From Spongilla lacustris (taxonomy: Eukaryota; Porifera; Demospongiae; Spongillida; Spongillidae), in the NCBI GenBank assembly GCA_949361645.1, contig OX442417.1, positions 16,091,427-16,155,426 on the forward strand: a DNA stretch of 64,000 nucleotides, written 5' to 3'. The notes beneath the pieces are model-generated. The model had not been told where the DNA came from. It ran no database searches and saw only the letters and a program-made list of their open reading frames with translations. The position numbers were made by a program, and so were the translations under genes. This document shows, piece after piece, positions 36,596 to 48,651 of the stretch (positions are counted from its first letter, which is position 1; every line of letters begins with the position of its first letter).

Positions 36596-37413
36596 GCTAT
36601 TGGGGAGGCCCAGCCTGAAGTGTCTCAGGATGACAGCAACCTAACAGTTGTTGACTGCACCCACCTCCATTGGCACAAACCTCAGTGCCACCCCCTCTAG
36701 ATCTCTTGCTCAACAGCAAGGAGCTGGGCGTACAAGTCCATCGCACGAGTTGTGGCTGTTGGCTGCTGTTGACCAGTCCTCCAAAGAGGACTGGGCCACC
36801 AGGAAAAAGCCGGGAAAAATTCCCCATGACGTCTGCTACACCAATGGAGTTGGTTGGCTGGACCTATTTTGAGGATGAAGAATGGCAGCCCTTGGGTTGA
36901 CGCTATGTACCCCTTAGTATGCCATGATGGATATCTCAATGATGAGAGAAGGTATGTTCTAACAGTATATATTTATCATAATACAAAAGAATTTTTTTAA
37001 GTCATCTTTTATTTAACCATTTACCATTTGTGGCATTTCTAACTGAAAAGCTCCAATAGCAGTAAGGGTATTGGAGCACCAAGAATGGTACATGTATGTG
37101 CATGTCCATGTATACTAGTACACAAAGACATCAGCAGGACCTGAATCGTACTGTACACTCGAGACTGTCATAAGTTGCTCTGGCCATGGCCCTACAGGAC
37201 CCCACCCTCTGGATAAGAATCTAAATTGTGTAACGTGCAGAGCTTCAAACCCCAATATCAGAGCTTACAGCATTCCCATAGCTGCTCCCCCCCTACCCTG
37301 GCCGGCAGCCGTTTGATACCCCTGTTGTAACTACATATCACTACATGCGTTGTGCATGTTTACATGTGGTGTGGGAATACACGAGTTATTTATGGTGGTC
37401 ATTAAATTTTCAG
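36596..37413. other. Unresolved sequence inside the insertion
   Basis: Short frames at 36597-36900 on both strands; none recognised. Remainder is non-coding. Confidence 0.4.
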
Positions 37414-37726
37414 ATGGTGTTTGAAGCATTACCACTCTCATGCATGGACAGCTCAAAATCAACTTTGAGGGACATGGCATACACAGTACAGCTAAATGAT
37501 GTTGCAAATAGATTATTCAACACTGTGCTGTCATGCCACATCACTTTGCCCTTACAACCAGGTCAGTACTCTAAATCCTATAAATGTGGATGTTAAAAGA
37601 TTTTCCCTGTGTAATAGATGCAGTATGGACTATTAAATGGCTGTTTACAGACTATCAGGCACTGGGGCTACTATGTGTGTGGTTCAAGGATTTAGGTCGT
37701 GTTCCATTGCTGACAGCCACCTTGTG
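37414..37726 (+). CDS. Two in-phase exons of an unrecognised protein inside the insertion
   Basis: Exon 37414-37561 (acceptor aaattttcag, donor gtcagt) reads MVFEALPLSCMDSSKSTLRD and on to HITLPLQP; exon 37651-37726 (acceptor tgtttacag, donor gtgagt) continues in phase with DYQALGLLCVWFKDLGRVPL. Composition and phase agreement suggest genuine coding. A further candidate exon starts at 37938 after ctcttacag (LLDTEELDRLVQNMTEEAAD, then TGA) but is out of phase with the donor at 37726. No family recognised. Confidence 0.45.
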
Positions 37727-38012
37727 GTGAGTGACTACCAAACTGAACACCTGATGTTTAGTGCTGAGGTAGTGAAGACTAGTTACTTAGGTTGAGTAGA
37801 GGGCAGTCATAGTCATTTATGACAAGTCTATAAACTGATGTCATGTTTTTAAAGGCAGGAATGGGTACGATGATTTCCCTCCCCAGCCCTACCTCACACA
37901 AATGCTGGCCTCCTCTGTTCATTTACACTCTTACAGATGCTGTTGGACACAGAGGAATTGGACAGACTGGTGCAGAACATGACAGAGGAAGCAGCTGATC
38001 AGAGGAAGCAGT

Positions 38013-39590
38013 GATCAGAGGAAGCAGCTGATCAGAGGGTGTCCCTTCAAGAGCTGCCTGCAAGCTGCAGACTGCCAGACATACTTGTTGAGATGTCTCA
38101 AACATGATTGGTCTTCTTGTTACAATGCTTATATCATTATATTAAATCAGCGCTGTTATATTTGTTAGTCACTCACCAGCTGATGGTGGCAATGATCTTT
38201 GTCTTATGTGTTCCTAATGGCAAGCCGACTGACTACCTTGCACCAGAAGAATTATATCCCACCAGGTTGAATTGCAGTCCATAGCTAATGATTTCATGGG
38301 ACCTTGGATCCATTTAAGTAGCTGTAGAAGTCAAGGACTTCATTTCATTACGTATTAATAAATTTATAAATCAATAATTTTGAACCCGCAGTCAAAAGAA
38401 TACACAATGTACGAGGTACGATTGTAATGCTTCAGGCTTGGCAAGTTTCTGATGTTAGCGTTAGAAGTAGTGTATGCGTAGAGGGTTTCGTGCGATGATG
38501 AGTACATTCTTGTGTTTAATTTATTTATTTTTGTGGGGGGGGGGGGGGGGCAATCATGTTCTTATTGATGCTCACCTCGCATGGCTGACGCAGAAGAAAG
38601 GAAAAAAAGCTACTTTAAGCATAACTGAAGATATATGTGATGGCGATACACAGGTACGTTTTGTCCACGTCTTGTCTCAGGGTTGTATCGATCGCAGACT
38701 GTACTAGTACATGTGGCGATCGAGTGCACTGTGAAGGCGTTGAGTTTGGAAACGTGCCAAAGGTTAGTAAGGCCTAATGTGTTACAAGTGTTCCTTAGGT
38801 GTTGGTTTGTCACCACACACATGTCCAGGACGACGAACGTCAATAGGTTTGTTCGCAACGTAAGTATTGTACTATGATTCTATATGTACGATGCGTTTCT
38901 TTATGAAGGGTTTCAGACACGGAAAACGTATAGCATCAGGTTTGTATGGATTTAATGGTGTCCTTGACATGCCCATTAGCTGTAGGTGTTTTACGGTGCA
39001 CCTGGGTGAGATTTGAAAGAAGCAGGTAAATCATGCTGTGTGCACGTTGTGTTCTTTACACTGAAGTGAGACCTGTTCCTTGCTGTGTAAAGAAGGTGAG
39101 TGTATTTAAAAGTATGAATTCTACTTTTGCAGATAGGCCATAGCTTGCTACTATGCCCACTGTTTCTTGTGGTGGAAGGAGGTGAGTGTGTTGTAAATAC
39201 TGTTCCAGCGATCTTCTAGCTTGCTTCTACGCCCAGTGACCCCACTGTTTCTTGTGGTGGAAGGTAGGTGAGTGTGTTGTAAGCACTGTTCCAGAGATCT
39301 TCTAGCTTGCTACCACTCCGTCAGGTGAGGCAGCACTTGTCTGTTGTAGTTCTTAACAATTTGTTCATTTCTAAGGTGCTGATGGAATCTGTGGTGTAGA
39401 AGATAGAAGACTGTAGAAGATGGAATGCTAATAGGCTGGCTAACTACATGTACACTTTGTACATTTGTAATGTACATGTTGTAAACAACAAAAAAAAATT
39501 TATTTGAAACATATGAATTTTAATGAAGGAATATTATGGAAAGGTCAACCTCCAAATACGGCCATCAAACGCATGTGGCACTGTTGGCAT
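38013..39590. other. Right part of the insertion, no clear gene
   Basis: Poly-G at about 38535-38550. A roughly 100-bp block (cccactgtttcttgtggtgg ... gatcttctagcttgct) is tandemly duplicated at 39155-39310, each copy with a gtgagtgtgttgtaa motif. Confidence 0.5.
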
Positions 39591-39802
39591 CAGCGCTGCG
39601 TCATTACGATACGACAGCAAAAAACATACTGATCGCTACATAGTGCATCATCGTTGATGCATACGATTACTGGTCGGATAAGACACATAGTGTACATCAG
39701 CATTGGTAGACATCGCTGATGTCAGCACGCGCACAACATGATGTCATCGATGTGCCATACACCGACAGCGTTGGCCCATTATGATTTTTTTTGGCTGTGT
39801 AC

Positions 39803-39876
39803 GTCGTCTGTTGAGCAGTTGAGCGTTAATAAGAAGTGATTTATAAACTTTTTGGTCCCTCTGTGGAAATTTTGAG
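39803..39876 (+). other. 5' UTR leader exon, copy B (detached from promoter)
   Basis: Homologous to 23500-23574 with a small deletion; donor gtgagc at 39877; acceptor at 41378. Confidence 0.5.
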
Positions 39877-40818
39877 GTGAGCGTGTCTGGGATGCAGAGG
39901 CGTAGCCAGTATTGTTGGGCACACTGTTCCTGATCCAGAGGGGGTAGCGTTGGGGTATTGTGTATGCAGCCAAAAGGTCACTGCCGATAATTTACATGTA
40001 GCTCTTACTATTATAGCCATCGCGCACCTTATAGTTGCTTTAGCATGTACATGAAGCCGGATTTTTTTTCTTAGTGTACGAACGCGTCGAGCCGAGGGGA
40101 GCGCGTATACCTGGATCCACCACTGCCATCTGTAGGCCTAAGCTCCCCCATCGGAGCCAACAGGTTTTTTTTTTTTTTTAATATCAAGAAACTGATTTTA
40201 CGTGGACTTGGCGAGCGTAAGAAGTCGAATACCTATACGACACAGTAGAACTACCGACGCTTAAAAAGCTCAGGCAACGAAGATTTACGCCTCACTCGAA
40301 CGTTAAAAGTTTCTCCTGCATAGGGATGAAAGGTCGGAATTGCGGCAAACGTCATGTCCGGAGTATAATAAACCTCAGCGGTTGCGAATTATGTCATTTT
40401 ACCAAATATGGGCAACATGATGTAACAGCGGTTGGAGGGTACAGTCTTCTACAGTGTAAACAATGACATAATTCTTAATACATGCATGATGTCCAGTCAT
40501 ATAGTGCTCAATCCATACAGTGCGCTTGTCACAAAGAGTATTTAGAGAGTAGAAAACCAAAAATACCATTTTTACACAATAAAAACATGCTACGAGGATG
40601 CTAATTACATTTTTAGAATCAGCACGCATCTCTGCATCATCATATGAAAACAACAATATCACGTGACGACCTTGAACAATTTTTTTTTTTGCAAGTACAC
40701 CTATACGCCCCCAGTGGTTATGGAGATCGGTACTGATCATCGTATTTCAGAGGTCTGCTGGGACTAAGGGCTATACGGCTGCACAAATTCGAGTTAAGTT
40801 CCACTTTTAAGGAATCGT

Positions 40819-40889
40819 ATTTGTAGTTTTGAACAAACTCATTGTGATCTCACAATGAGATTGTTCAAAGCATTCTGAAAACTACAAAT
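40819..40889. repeat. Hairpin 1 in leader intron, copy B
   Basis: Same stem as 24456-24523 with a small change on the right arm (gcattctgaaaac). Confidence 0.8.
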
Positions 40890-40911
40890 ATAAATATAAA
40901 GCAATCCTTCT

Positions 40912-41014
40912 GCCATTGAAGGGTTCCAACCACCCAAAGCAATCCATTAAACATATGAAAAGGCAGTAAGGACACTTAATGGATTGCTTTGGCTGGTCGG
41001 AACCCTTCAATGGC
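40912..41014. ncRNA. 103-nt hairpin, copy B (identical to copy A)
   Basis: Base-for-base identical to 24543-24645. Confidence 0.35.
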
Positions 41015-41387
41015 ATAAGTCTTCATTGGTGCAATGTTGACTACAAATTCCGGCACTCTGATCTAAAGGCAACTCACATTCGGTGCACCAAAGCTTAAAA
41101 TCAGCCGCTATGGAAACTATAAGTGCACATCATTAGAGGTTGTAATGTTGGTAGACGATGAAAGCTCATATTCTTTGCACACTTTGTGTCTCTCCTTTTT
41201 TTTCTACAACTTTTGGTTCCACAGTAAGATATTATTTTCCACAAGTGACATAACTGTAAACAGGTGATGTTAATGATTGAAATTGATAAATAAACTTCAC
41301 CGCATTGAGTATTTCAAATAAAATAAATAAATAAATTCTAGCTTTACTTATCCTTGCCTCATATTTCTTTCTCTATAGAATACATAA

Positions 41388-44300
41388 ATGTTTCATTTCG
41401 AAACATGTCCTAACGTACCTGATAAAGGTGGTCGAGGGTGGCGTGTTCCTGGTCTACTGGAGGTTGAGGGTAGGGTTGTGTGGGGTGGAGAAGGAAGTGG
41501 TGTGTACAGATTAGAGGAGAAGGATGAGTGGAAGAAATGGACTGGTGGTGTTGTGGATGGGGCCACAGTAGGTGTATGTGAAGGAAGGTTGGTGGCTGTG
41601 GGAGGTTATAAGAATGGTGTGCTTAGTAAGAAGGTGATGGTGTGGGGAGGAGGGAAGTGGTCCCTCATGTCAGACATGTTGGTAGGGTGTAGGAGGTCCT
41701 GTGTAGTTAGTGTTGGTGGAGGTGGTCTGGTGGTGATGGGAGGGAGAGGTGATGGGACCAATCTCTTGTCTGCTGTTCAAGTGTTTAATGGCAAGACACA
41801 GACCTGGCACTTTGGACCATCACTACCTAAGCCATGTAGGGACATGTCAGCAGTGGTCCATGGAGACCTGGTCTTCTTGATGGGAGGCTGGGGCATGGCC
41901 ACAGCTGTGTGGTGTGCCAACATCAATGACCTGGTGAGCCACTGAGCATTGTGTAGCATCTCTGTCCCTTTGTTTAGCGTGTGTGTAGCTGACCCATGGG
42001 ACACACACACCACGCACCTAGCGCGTGGACGCTTCCTGCAACACACACACGCAGCATGGTCCTACACACACGCACACGTGTGCACACAGGTGGTGTGCAT
42101 CCACACCACACACACAGTGTGGACGCTCGCTGTAGTAGCTCTACTGGTGGAGACGCACACATGCACAAGCGTCTCCATTTTGTGCGCACCATGCACGCTG
42201 ACGTTAGAGCTGTGTAGTTGATGTGTGGTGTGTGCTTCACACATGGGCACACACTCCAATGATGTCCACACATGCACACTATGTGTACCCAGTGGTACAC
42301 ACATCCACATGACTGCTTGTACATCACTCATCTTTAATGTGCATCCTCACACACACATGCACACACACACACACACACACAGATCGCTGTACAGTCACAA
42401 GAAGACACACAGCAGTCTACCTGGAGAGAGCTACCAGATGTACCATACCGTTTCTCAGCTGTATGTGTGGTTGATGGTGTGCTCCTTGCCATTGGAGGAC
42501 AAGAGGATGACGGACCAAAGGATACCTCTGCCATCTATGCCCTCCACCCTGTTGATCAGAAGTGGCAGCATGTTGGAGACATGCCATTTGAGTGTACCTA
42601 TGTAGACACTCTACTGCTGTCAGGAGGAAGGCTGTTGGTGGTTGATGGGATAAGTCAGAGGGTCTTGAGGGTCACTGTGGAAGGTAAGCCATGCAAGTGT
42701 TATGGTCAGTACTACTAGCCAGACTTTTTTCAGGTCTGGCTATGGTCTTCCCTAGTCCTTTGAACACAGTGAAGACAGATAGTTCAGGTGGTCCTTTGCA
42801 AACAGATGACAGGTGTGTGAGCTCTGTTTATGGGGGTGTTGAGTGACGTTGTGTGATTACATCACCTTTTCAAATCCCCCTGAGTTAAGAGTACACATCC
42901 AATGAGGTTCCCTAACTTTATGTAGAGTTACTTGACCATAGTGATGCGTACATGTGTAAATTCTAACCATATTCTACCAGGTACCCCACAGTAGGAATAA
43001 TATAGGACCAAGGGATATCTATCTTGCTGTAGTACTATACACAAAATTGTCCACCTTGTTGTGTACATATGAGATAATTCAAGCATCCAAGTAGAGTGGA
43101 GCATCCTTAATTCAGTATACTGTGGGGATGGTGGCTATGGCTAGACACCTTTTACATATCTGATTTGATACCTTCATTCAGGAGGCTCTATGAGGAGGCC
43201 ATGACCAAGGGACATGTGGAAACTTCAGTGACCAAGTGTCTCATCCTTGGAGCTGCTGGTGTTGGCAAGACTCACCTCAAACACCTCCTTCTCAAGAAGG
43301 ACCATCCAAAGCAACGTGTCAGCACAGGACTGGCTGACAACCCTGTAAGAGTTATCTCCTTCACACTGGCTGGTGTGGGTGGACAAGAGGAGGATGACTG
43401 GTTTGTGGTTGAAGATGACCAGGCACTGATGAGTGTTATTGGAGGAACCATCAAAGGTGGTGTATCCATGGCACCATCATTGGCTGATGTGGTGAGCACT
43501 CTCCCAAAGATGGCCATAGACCCTTCCAATGTAGCCAGTGATGGAGCTGTTGGTCCCACCCCTGCTGGTGTAAACATCACCAAGGACACCACCCAACCTG
43601 AACAGAGCAGGACTGCAGATATAGAGGATGAGCTGGTTCGTCACATCAACCAATCCTCAGGTAAGAGCAGCAGGCCTTGTTATTTGCTTGTATTAACCCC
43701 AAATCTCCCTTTGTAGACAACAGGAAGTTGTTTGGTGTGAAGTGGATCCAGTTCATTGACAGTGGTGGTCAGCTGCAATACCATGACATCCTTCCATTGT
43801 TCATTCAAGATCCCATGGTAACAATATTTGTACAGAAGCTGTCGGAAGATCTATCACATCACCCCACCATTGAGTACTATGGAGCAGATGGCAAGCCTGT
43901 TGGTAAACCATATCGATCATCTTTCTCTCATAAACAGATCCTTCAACACTGTCTTGGGGCAATTCGCTCACAGGATGCTCATCCTCTGATCATCGTTGTG
44001 GGAACACATCGAGATACCAAAGATAGCTGTGCAGAAACCATCCAAGAGAAAAACCGACAACTCAAGGAATTACTGGAATCTACCCAAGCTAAAGTCCTGT
44101 ATTGTGGAGAAGGAATGAAAGAGCTGATATTTTCAGTGAATGGCCTTTCCCCTGAAGATGTGGACAGACATGTTGCTGAGATTCTTAGGAAGCAAATCGT
44201 ATCAGAGTCACCCCGGCCCAGCAGCTAGTAAAAATGCCTATAGCATGGTTTGGGCTTGAGGTTGATCTCCGAAGGTCTTCCCATGATGGTGTCTTGAGTC

Positions 44301-45733
44301 TTGTAGAATGTCAGGCATCTGCAAAAAAGTTTCACATTGAAGGAGATGCATTCTCTGCTGCTTTGCACCATCTTGTCAAACACAATGTGTTCCTATATTA
44401 CCCAGAGGTTCTTCCCCAGACAGTGTTCTGTGACCCCCAGGTAGTCCTCACCAAGGTGACTGAACTAGTGCAGTACCACCACAAGCTGAGGGATAATCGT
44501 GATGGGGGTGTGGCAGTTAGAGGTGACCTGGTCATGTTCAGAGACCAAGGCCTGTTGTCAGTGGAGCTACTGAGGAAGTTTCCAAAGCACTACAAAGATG
44601 GTCTGTTCAGTCCACAAGATCTAGTGAAGTTGCTGGTGAGTCGTGGTGCCATAGCTATGATCAGAGATGGTGAGTACTTGATGCCTGCTCTGCTGCCCCA
44701 CCTGGACTCCACCCAAGTGTCTGAGTATTTTGAAAGAGGTGCCTCCCTGATGATTAGGTTCCCCCATGGCTATATTCCTAGTGGTCTATTTTGCTGTTTT
44801 GTGGCCCTTCTACTTTCATCTTCTTGGAAGGTGTGCATGAATAGGGGCAAGCCGTTGTGTCTATATCGCAACTGCATCAAATTAGTACATAAGGAGTCCT
44901 CAGAAATTGTGACCCTTGTTGACATGTTCTCCTATATAGAAGTGCATGTTGATGAGGCTTCAAGTGAAGTGTGTAGGAAGATAAGAGGTCTTGTCCACAG
45001 TGGTATCAAGAGTGCCTGTCGTGTGCTCAAGTACCATAATGTCCAGTTAGAAGATGCCTTCATGTGTGCAGGAGCCCGTTGTACCTCAGACCCTCCTCAT
45101 GTAGCTGTAGTGGTATCCAGAGGAGCAGTGTACAAGTGGAGGTGTACCATTTTAGAAAACCAGAATGGAGACCTGAGTGAGGACCAGCTGATGTGGTTGG
45201 GTGGAAAAGTTTTGACAGGTGGGTGATGTGTGTGGTAGTACCATTTGACCATCATCTATTCAAATACTAACGTGTTTGCAATCTTCTTAATAATCAGTAG
45301 TTTCATTAGAAGGAGGAATGGTAAGAGGTGAGGTAGATAGTGAGGGAGGAAGGAAGTAGGAGTGGATCAAGGGATTTCATACATATACCACCCCTGGGGA
45401 ACATGCAGACCCTCCAGACCAATATGATTTGTCTTTTTTCCAGGAGACGTCTTTGTACAATACTATGCAAAGCTAAAGGATGCTGTCCACCCTGATGACA
45501 TAGCTGCAAAACTTTTCACCAAAGGTGTGATTACAGAGTATGAGAAAGCTGAGGTGGACCATGTGATGTACACTGTCCATGTCAGGATGGACAAACTCCT
45601 CACTGCTGTGCAGAGAGCCATACATGTGAAGATTGAATACTTCCACATCTTTCTGGAAGTATTGGATGCAATTCCTAAATATAAAGACTTGGTGGAAAGA
45701 ATGAAAGCTTCAATGGAAGGTGTTCAGGAGTGA
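41388..45733 (+). pseudogene. Kelch-Roc-COR-CARD gene, copy B, frameshifted
   Basis: Exons 41388-41933, 42395-42683, 42734-42812, 43182-43660, 43717-45218, 45444-45733 with the same phases as copy A. Exon 2 is 15 nt and exon 3 is 9 nt shorter, both in frame. Exon 5 carries an extra 5 nt (gtcaccccGGCCCagcagc near 44215), which shifts the frame and gives a stop (TAG) at 44226-44228, right at the Roc-COR boundary. The downstream COR and CARD frames are otherwise open, including MPIAWFGLEVDLRR at 44234. Its promoter motif is 4.8 kb away because of the insertion. Walker A, DSGGQ and GTHRD are intact. If transcribed, it would yield a kelch-Roc protein without COR and CARD. An assembly indel cannot be excluded. 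Confidence 0.85.
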
Positions 45734-46814
45734 GGTGAAGGCTAAGGGTGCAAGATTATCATATTAGGAGGACTTGACTCCTTCAGTCAAGTGGGCCCAA
45801 CATCATCAAACCTTTATAGTGGAGTGTAGATGTGTTTATAGTGGTTAGCTGCTGTTGTGTGACATTTTGCTGCAGATTTTGTGACAGCCATGAACTCCTT
45901 TAAACATTAAAGACCTATCACTATAAGCTTGGTAGTAAGGTACTAAGGGGGAGAGGTGACCTTATGCTACCCCTCTCTGCACCTCCTCCCTCTAACACTA
46001 CCACCTGCATACCTTCTAGGGGTGTGGAGAATGGCGGGCATTATGTTACAATACAAGATGGTGCATCTACACAACATGTAACATTGATCTCAAATAGTTA
46101 ATGTAATTCATGCTCCTATGTATCAGAACGAATTTTTTTCTTATAGGAATTTGCATATACATGCATGTATGACATACAGAAATACATGTATAATTAGACT
46201 CAATTTATACTAAAATAACATGAAACCATGAGACCTCTGATCTCATAACCTTTGACAAACGAGAGATACACTACTATGTAAATGTACATGACTCAGGCAC
46301 CCACCCACCTTGAGTCATATATTAAGCCTTGCAGTTTAGAATGTAATGAAATAAACATTGTTCCCTATATATCGTTAATGGCCCAAATTATCTATTCAAG
46401 ATTAAGATCATCACGATACTGATTTATGTAAATGTACTTGACGCTAGCTACCACACGGCTGTAACAAGCCATACTGCACTGAATCTTCAGGGTGCAACTG
46501 TTGCTAAAGAATTAAAAGTATCGAGGCATCATTGGTGTTTACAATGTAGCCAAGTCAGCAAGCGAGAGGTGCAAATTATCACACTGAGAAAAGGGTGTCA
46601 AATCAATTCTTGATTTGTCACTTACATTGTTTACATACCTGGTACAAAATGGTAACATCCTGTATCAGAATGTAGGAGACAAATCTATAGACCTTCTGCA
46701 ACACCTGACACATCATGTGTGTGTTGCTATATATGCATAGGAGACAAAGTTGCTATAAATATGTGCCACTATCCATGCATCTTCCAGAGGTGGATTGGTG
46801 GTACTGAAGGAAAT

Positions 46815-47005
46815 CCCATCAGAGGAACACTTCCTCCCTCAGAGGAACACTTCCTCCATCAGAGGAACACTTCCTCCATCAAAGGAGCGCTTCCTTCATC
46901 AGAGGAACACTTTCTTCATCAGAGAAACACTTCCTCCCTAATAGGAACACTTCCTCCATCAGAGGAACACTTCCTCCATCAGAGGAGCACTTCCTTTCTC
47001 TGCAG
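46815..47005. repeat. 20-bp minisatellite, about 9 copies (copy B)
   Basis: Same unit as 30723-31025. Confidence 0.95.
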
Positions 47006-47479
47006 CCCTTTGTCATAGTGTTCACCCTATATATATATGGGAAAGTTTACGAGAAAAGGGACCTAGCGTGTATTATAAAAAAGTATAATAAAAATGCATT
47101 ACGTTTGATTTGCTATAACTTCCGAACAGTTAACACTATCAACTTCCTGTTATCAACACTTCATACTGCACCATTTCTCTATGGTAAAATACATTTTGGA
47201 GTCTTGCACTTGCTCCGTGTCAGTATTGCAACGTTTGATACCCCACTGGGTTCAAACCCGCCATGACTTTCGGTAGGAGTAATCAATTCGCTTCAAATTC
47301 GGTTTGTAGGTAGAGAGGTCCTATACCTATCGATTTGTTCTGTTCGTTAATTTTTATGCCATCCGTTACGGAGATACAGTTGAACAAACTACGTGCACGT
47401 TTTCCCGCTTGATTCGCGCCAATGTTATAATCCCCGCCTCCCCATACATTGAGCGGAACGCAATTTGCCCAAATCATTG

Positions 47480-47590
47480 GCGCGAAGGCACACACCTTGA
47501 GGCACACATATTGCTTTTGTCCAGCCTTGCAGTCTAGCTGTGTTTTGTACCAGGTAAGGGTGATGGTTGGTTACATTTGTAAGTTGCATT
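47480..47590. repeat. Block shared with 52862-52955
   Basis: cacaccttgaggcacacata ... gtgttttgtaccaggtaagg is near-identical at both places and ends in a donor-like ccag|gtaaggg. It may be a leader or short exon copied along with the unit. Confidence 0.6.
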
Positions 47591-47786
47591 TTAATTCCAA
47601 ACGTGCCCTTTCATACAAATAAGACCTACAGTTGTTAGCTGGTGATGAAATGCCGTGAAATGACGCGAGCAGGTGCAATTCATTATCGGTGAAAATTCTC
47701 GGTTGCCTAGCAGTATGCAATATGACATCACATAAGCGTCTTAATTTACTGTTGCCAGGCTACCACAATTAGCGTACACAGCTGCA

Positions 47787-48003
47787 TAGGATTGGTGGTG
47801 CAAAAAGCAAGGAAACAAGGTACAGTGGTCTACTCTATCTATGGTTAAAGTGAGGTTTGGTAGGATCCTACAACTATAACAGTCCTACATTTGCAAATAG
47901 GCTTCTTCATTTGCAAATTCAGGACTGTAAGTTGTAGGATCCTACCAAACCTCACTTTAACACACTGTACCTTGTTTCCTTGCTTTTTGCACCACCAATC
48001 CTA
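47787..48003. mobile_element. 217-bp near-perfect foldback (palindromic) element
   Basis: The left arm taggattggtggtgcaaaaa... (to gttgtaggatcc near 47869) is the complement of the right arm, which ends ttttgcaccaccaatccta. The arms are interrupted by a 15-18 nt asymmetry (tggtctactctatctatggt). The centre repeats atttgcaaat and agtcct/aggact. TA at each outer edge. No coding potential; a foldback MITE or a source of double-stranded RNA. Confidence 0.8.
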
Positions 48004-48151
48004 CATCCCACCAATCACTTTCTCGATAGAGAAGTTTTTGATTAATTAGGAATTACACGTAGGAGTGGTGGTATGTGGTCATTAGTTATGGCTGTTCACA
48101 TTCCCTTAGACCTAGCTCAGTACACGGGCTACAGATGCTATGCGGTGACGT

Positions 48152-48237
48152 TGCGCATGCGCAGTTTATAAAGGTCCAGTTGTAAAGAAGTGGTTTATAA
48201 ACGTTGTGCTGATTTGGTCCTCGGTGGAAATTTTGAG
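48152..48237 (+). promoter_or_regulatory. NRF-1-type site and leader exon, copy C
   Basis: TGCGCATGCGCA at 48152-48163, and leader ending TTTTGAG|gtgagcg at 48237. More diverged than A versus B. Confidence 0.5.
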
Positions 48238-48651
48238 GTGAGCGTGTCTGGGATGCAGAGGCGTAGCCAGTATTGTTGGGCACACACTGTTCCTGATCCA
48301 GAGAGGGTAGCGTAAGCCGTTGGAGTATTGATTACATGTAGCTCTCACTATTATAGCCATGACGCATCTTTATATACGTGAGCATGTACGTGAAGCCGGA
48401 ATTTTTTTCTTAGTGTAAGAGCGCGTGGTGTAGGCATATACCTGGATCCTCCACTAACGGCTGTAGGCCTAAGCTCCCCCATCGGAGCCAACGGTTTTTA
48501 TATATATATTTTTATATGAAGAAACTGATTGTACGTGGACTTGGCGAGCGTAAGTAGCCTACTATGTAGTAGAACTGCCGACGCTTAAAAAGCTTAGACA
48601 AGTAAGACTCACGCCTCACTCGAACGTTTTAAAAGTTTCTCCTGCTTCAGA

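Larger units (their letters stand above)
34963..39799. mobile_element. 4.84-kb insertion bounded by inverted repeats, TA-flanked
   Basis: The left end CACAGCCAAAAAAATTCATAAT is matched by the reverse complement of the right end (CATTATGATTTTTTTTGGCTGTG), about 23 bp with one mismatch and one length change in the A run. TA flanks both sides (34961-34962, 39800-39801). Copy A reads gcgcctatacgtcg across the empty site, so the boundaries are exact. No transposase is recognisable, but about 200 bases are unsequenced. The interior holds exon-like pieces, (CCCT)n and the gap. It could be one large element that picked up host DNA, or a segment between two MITEs of the same family. Confidence 0.75.

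Noticed and set aside
35350..36644. Very long open frames on both strands (PPSL and GGRE repeats)
   Set aside because: Produced by the (CCCT)n repeat and the N gap; no start, splice or composition evidence for a protein.
36597..36939. Several 75-80 codon frames after the (CCCT)n tract
   Set aside because: Overlapping frames on both strands with no recognisable domain; cannot choose between them.
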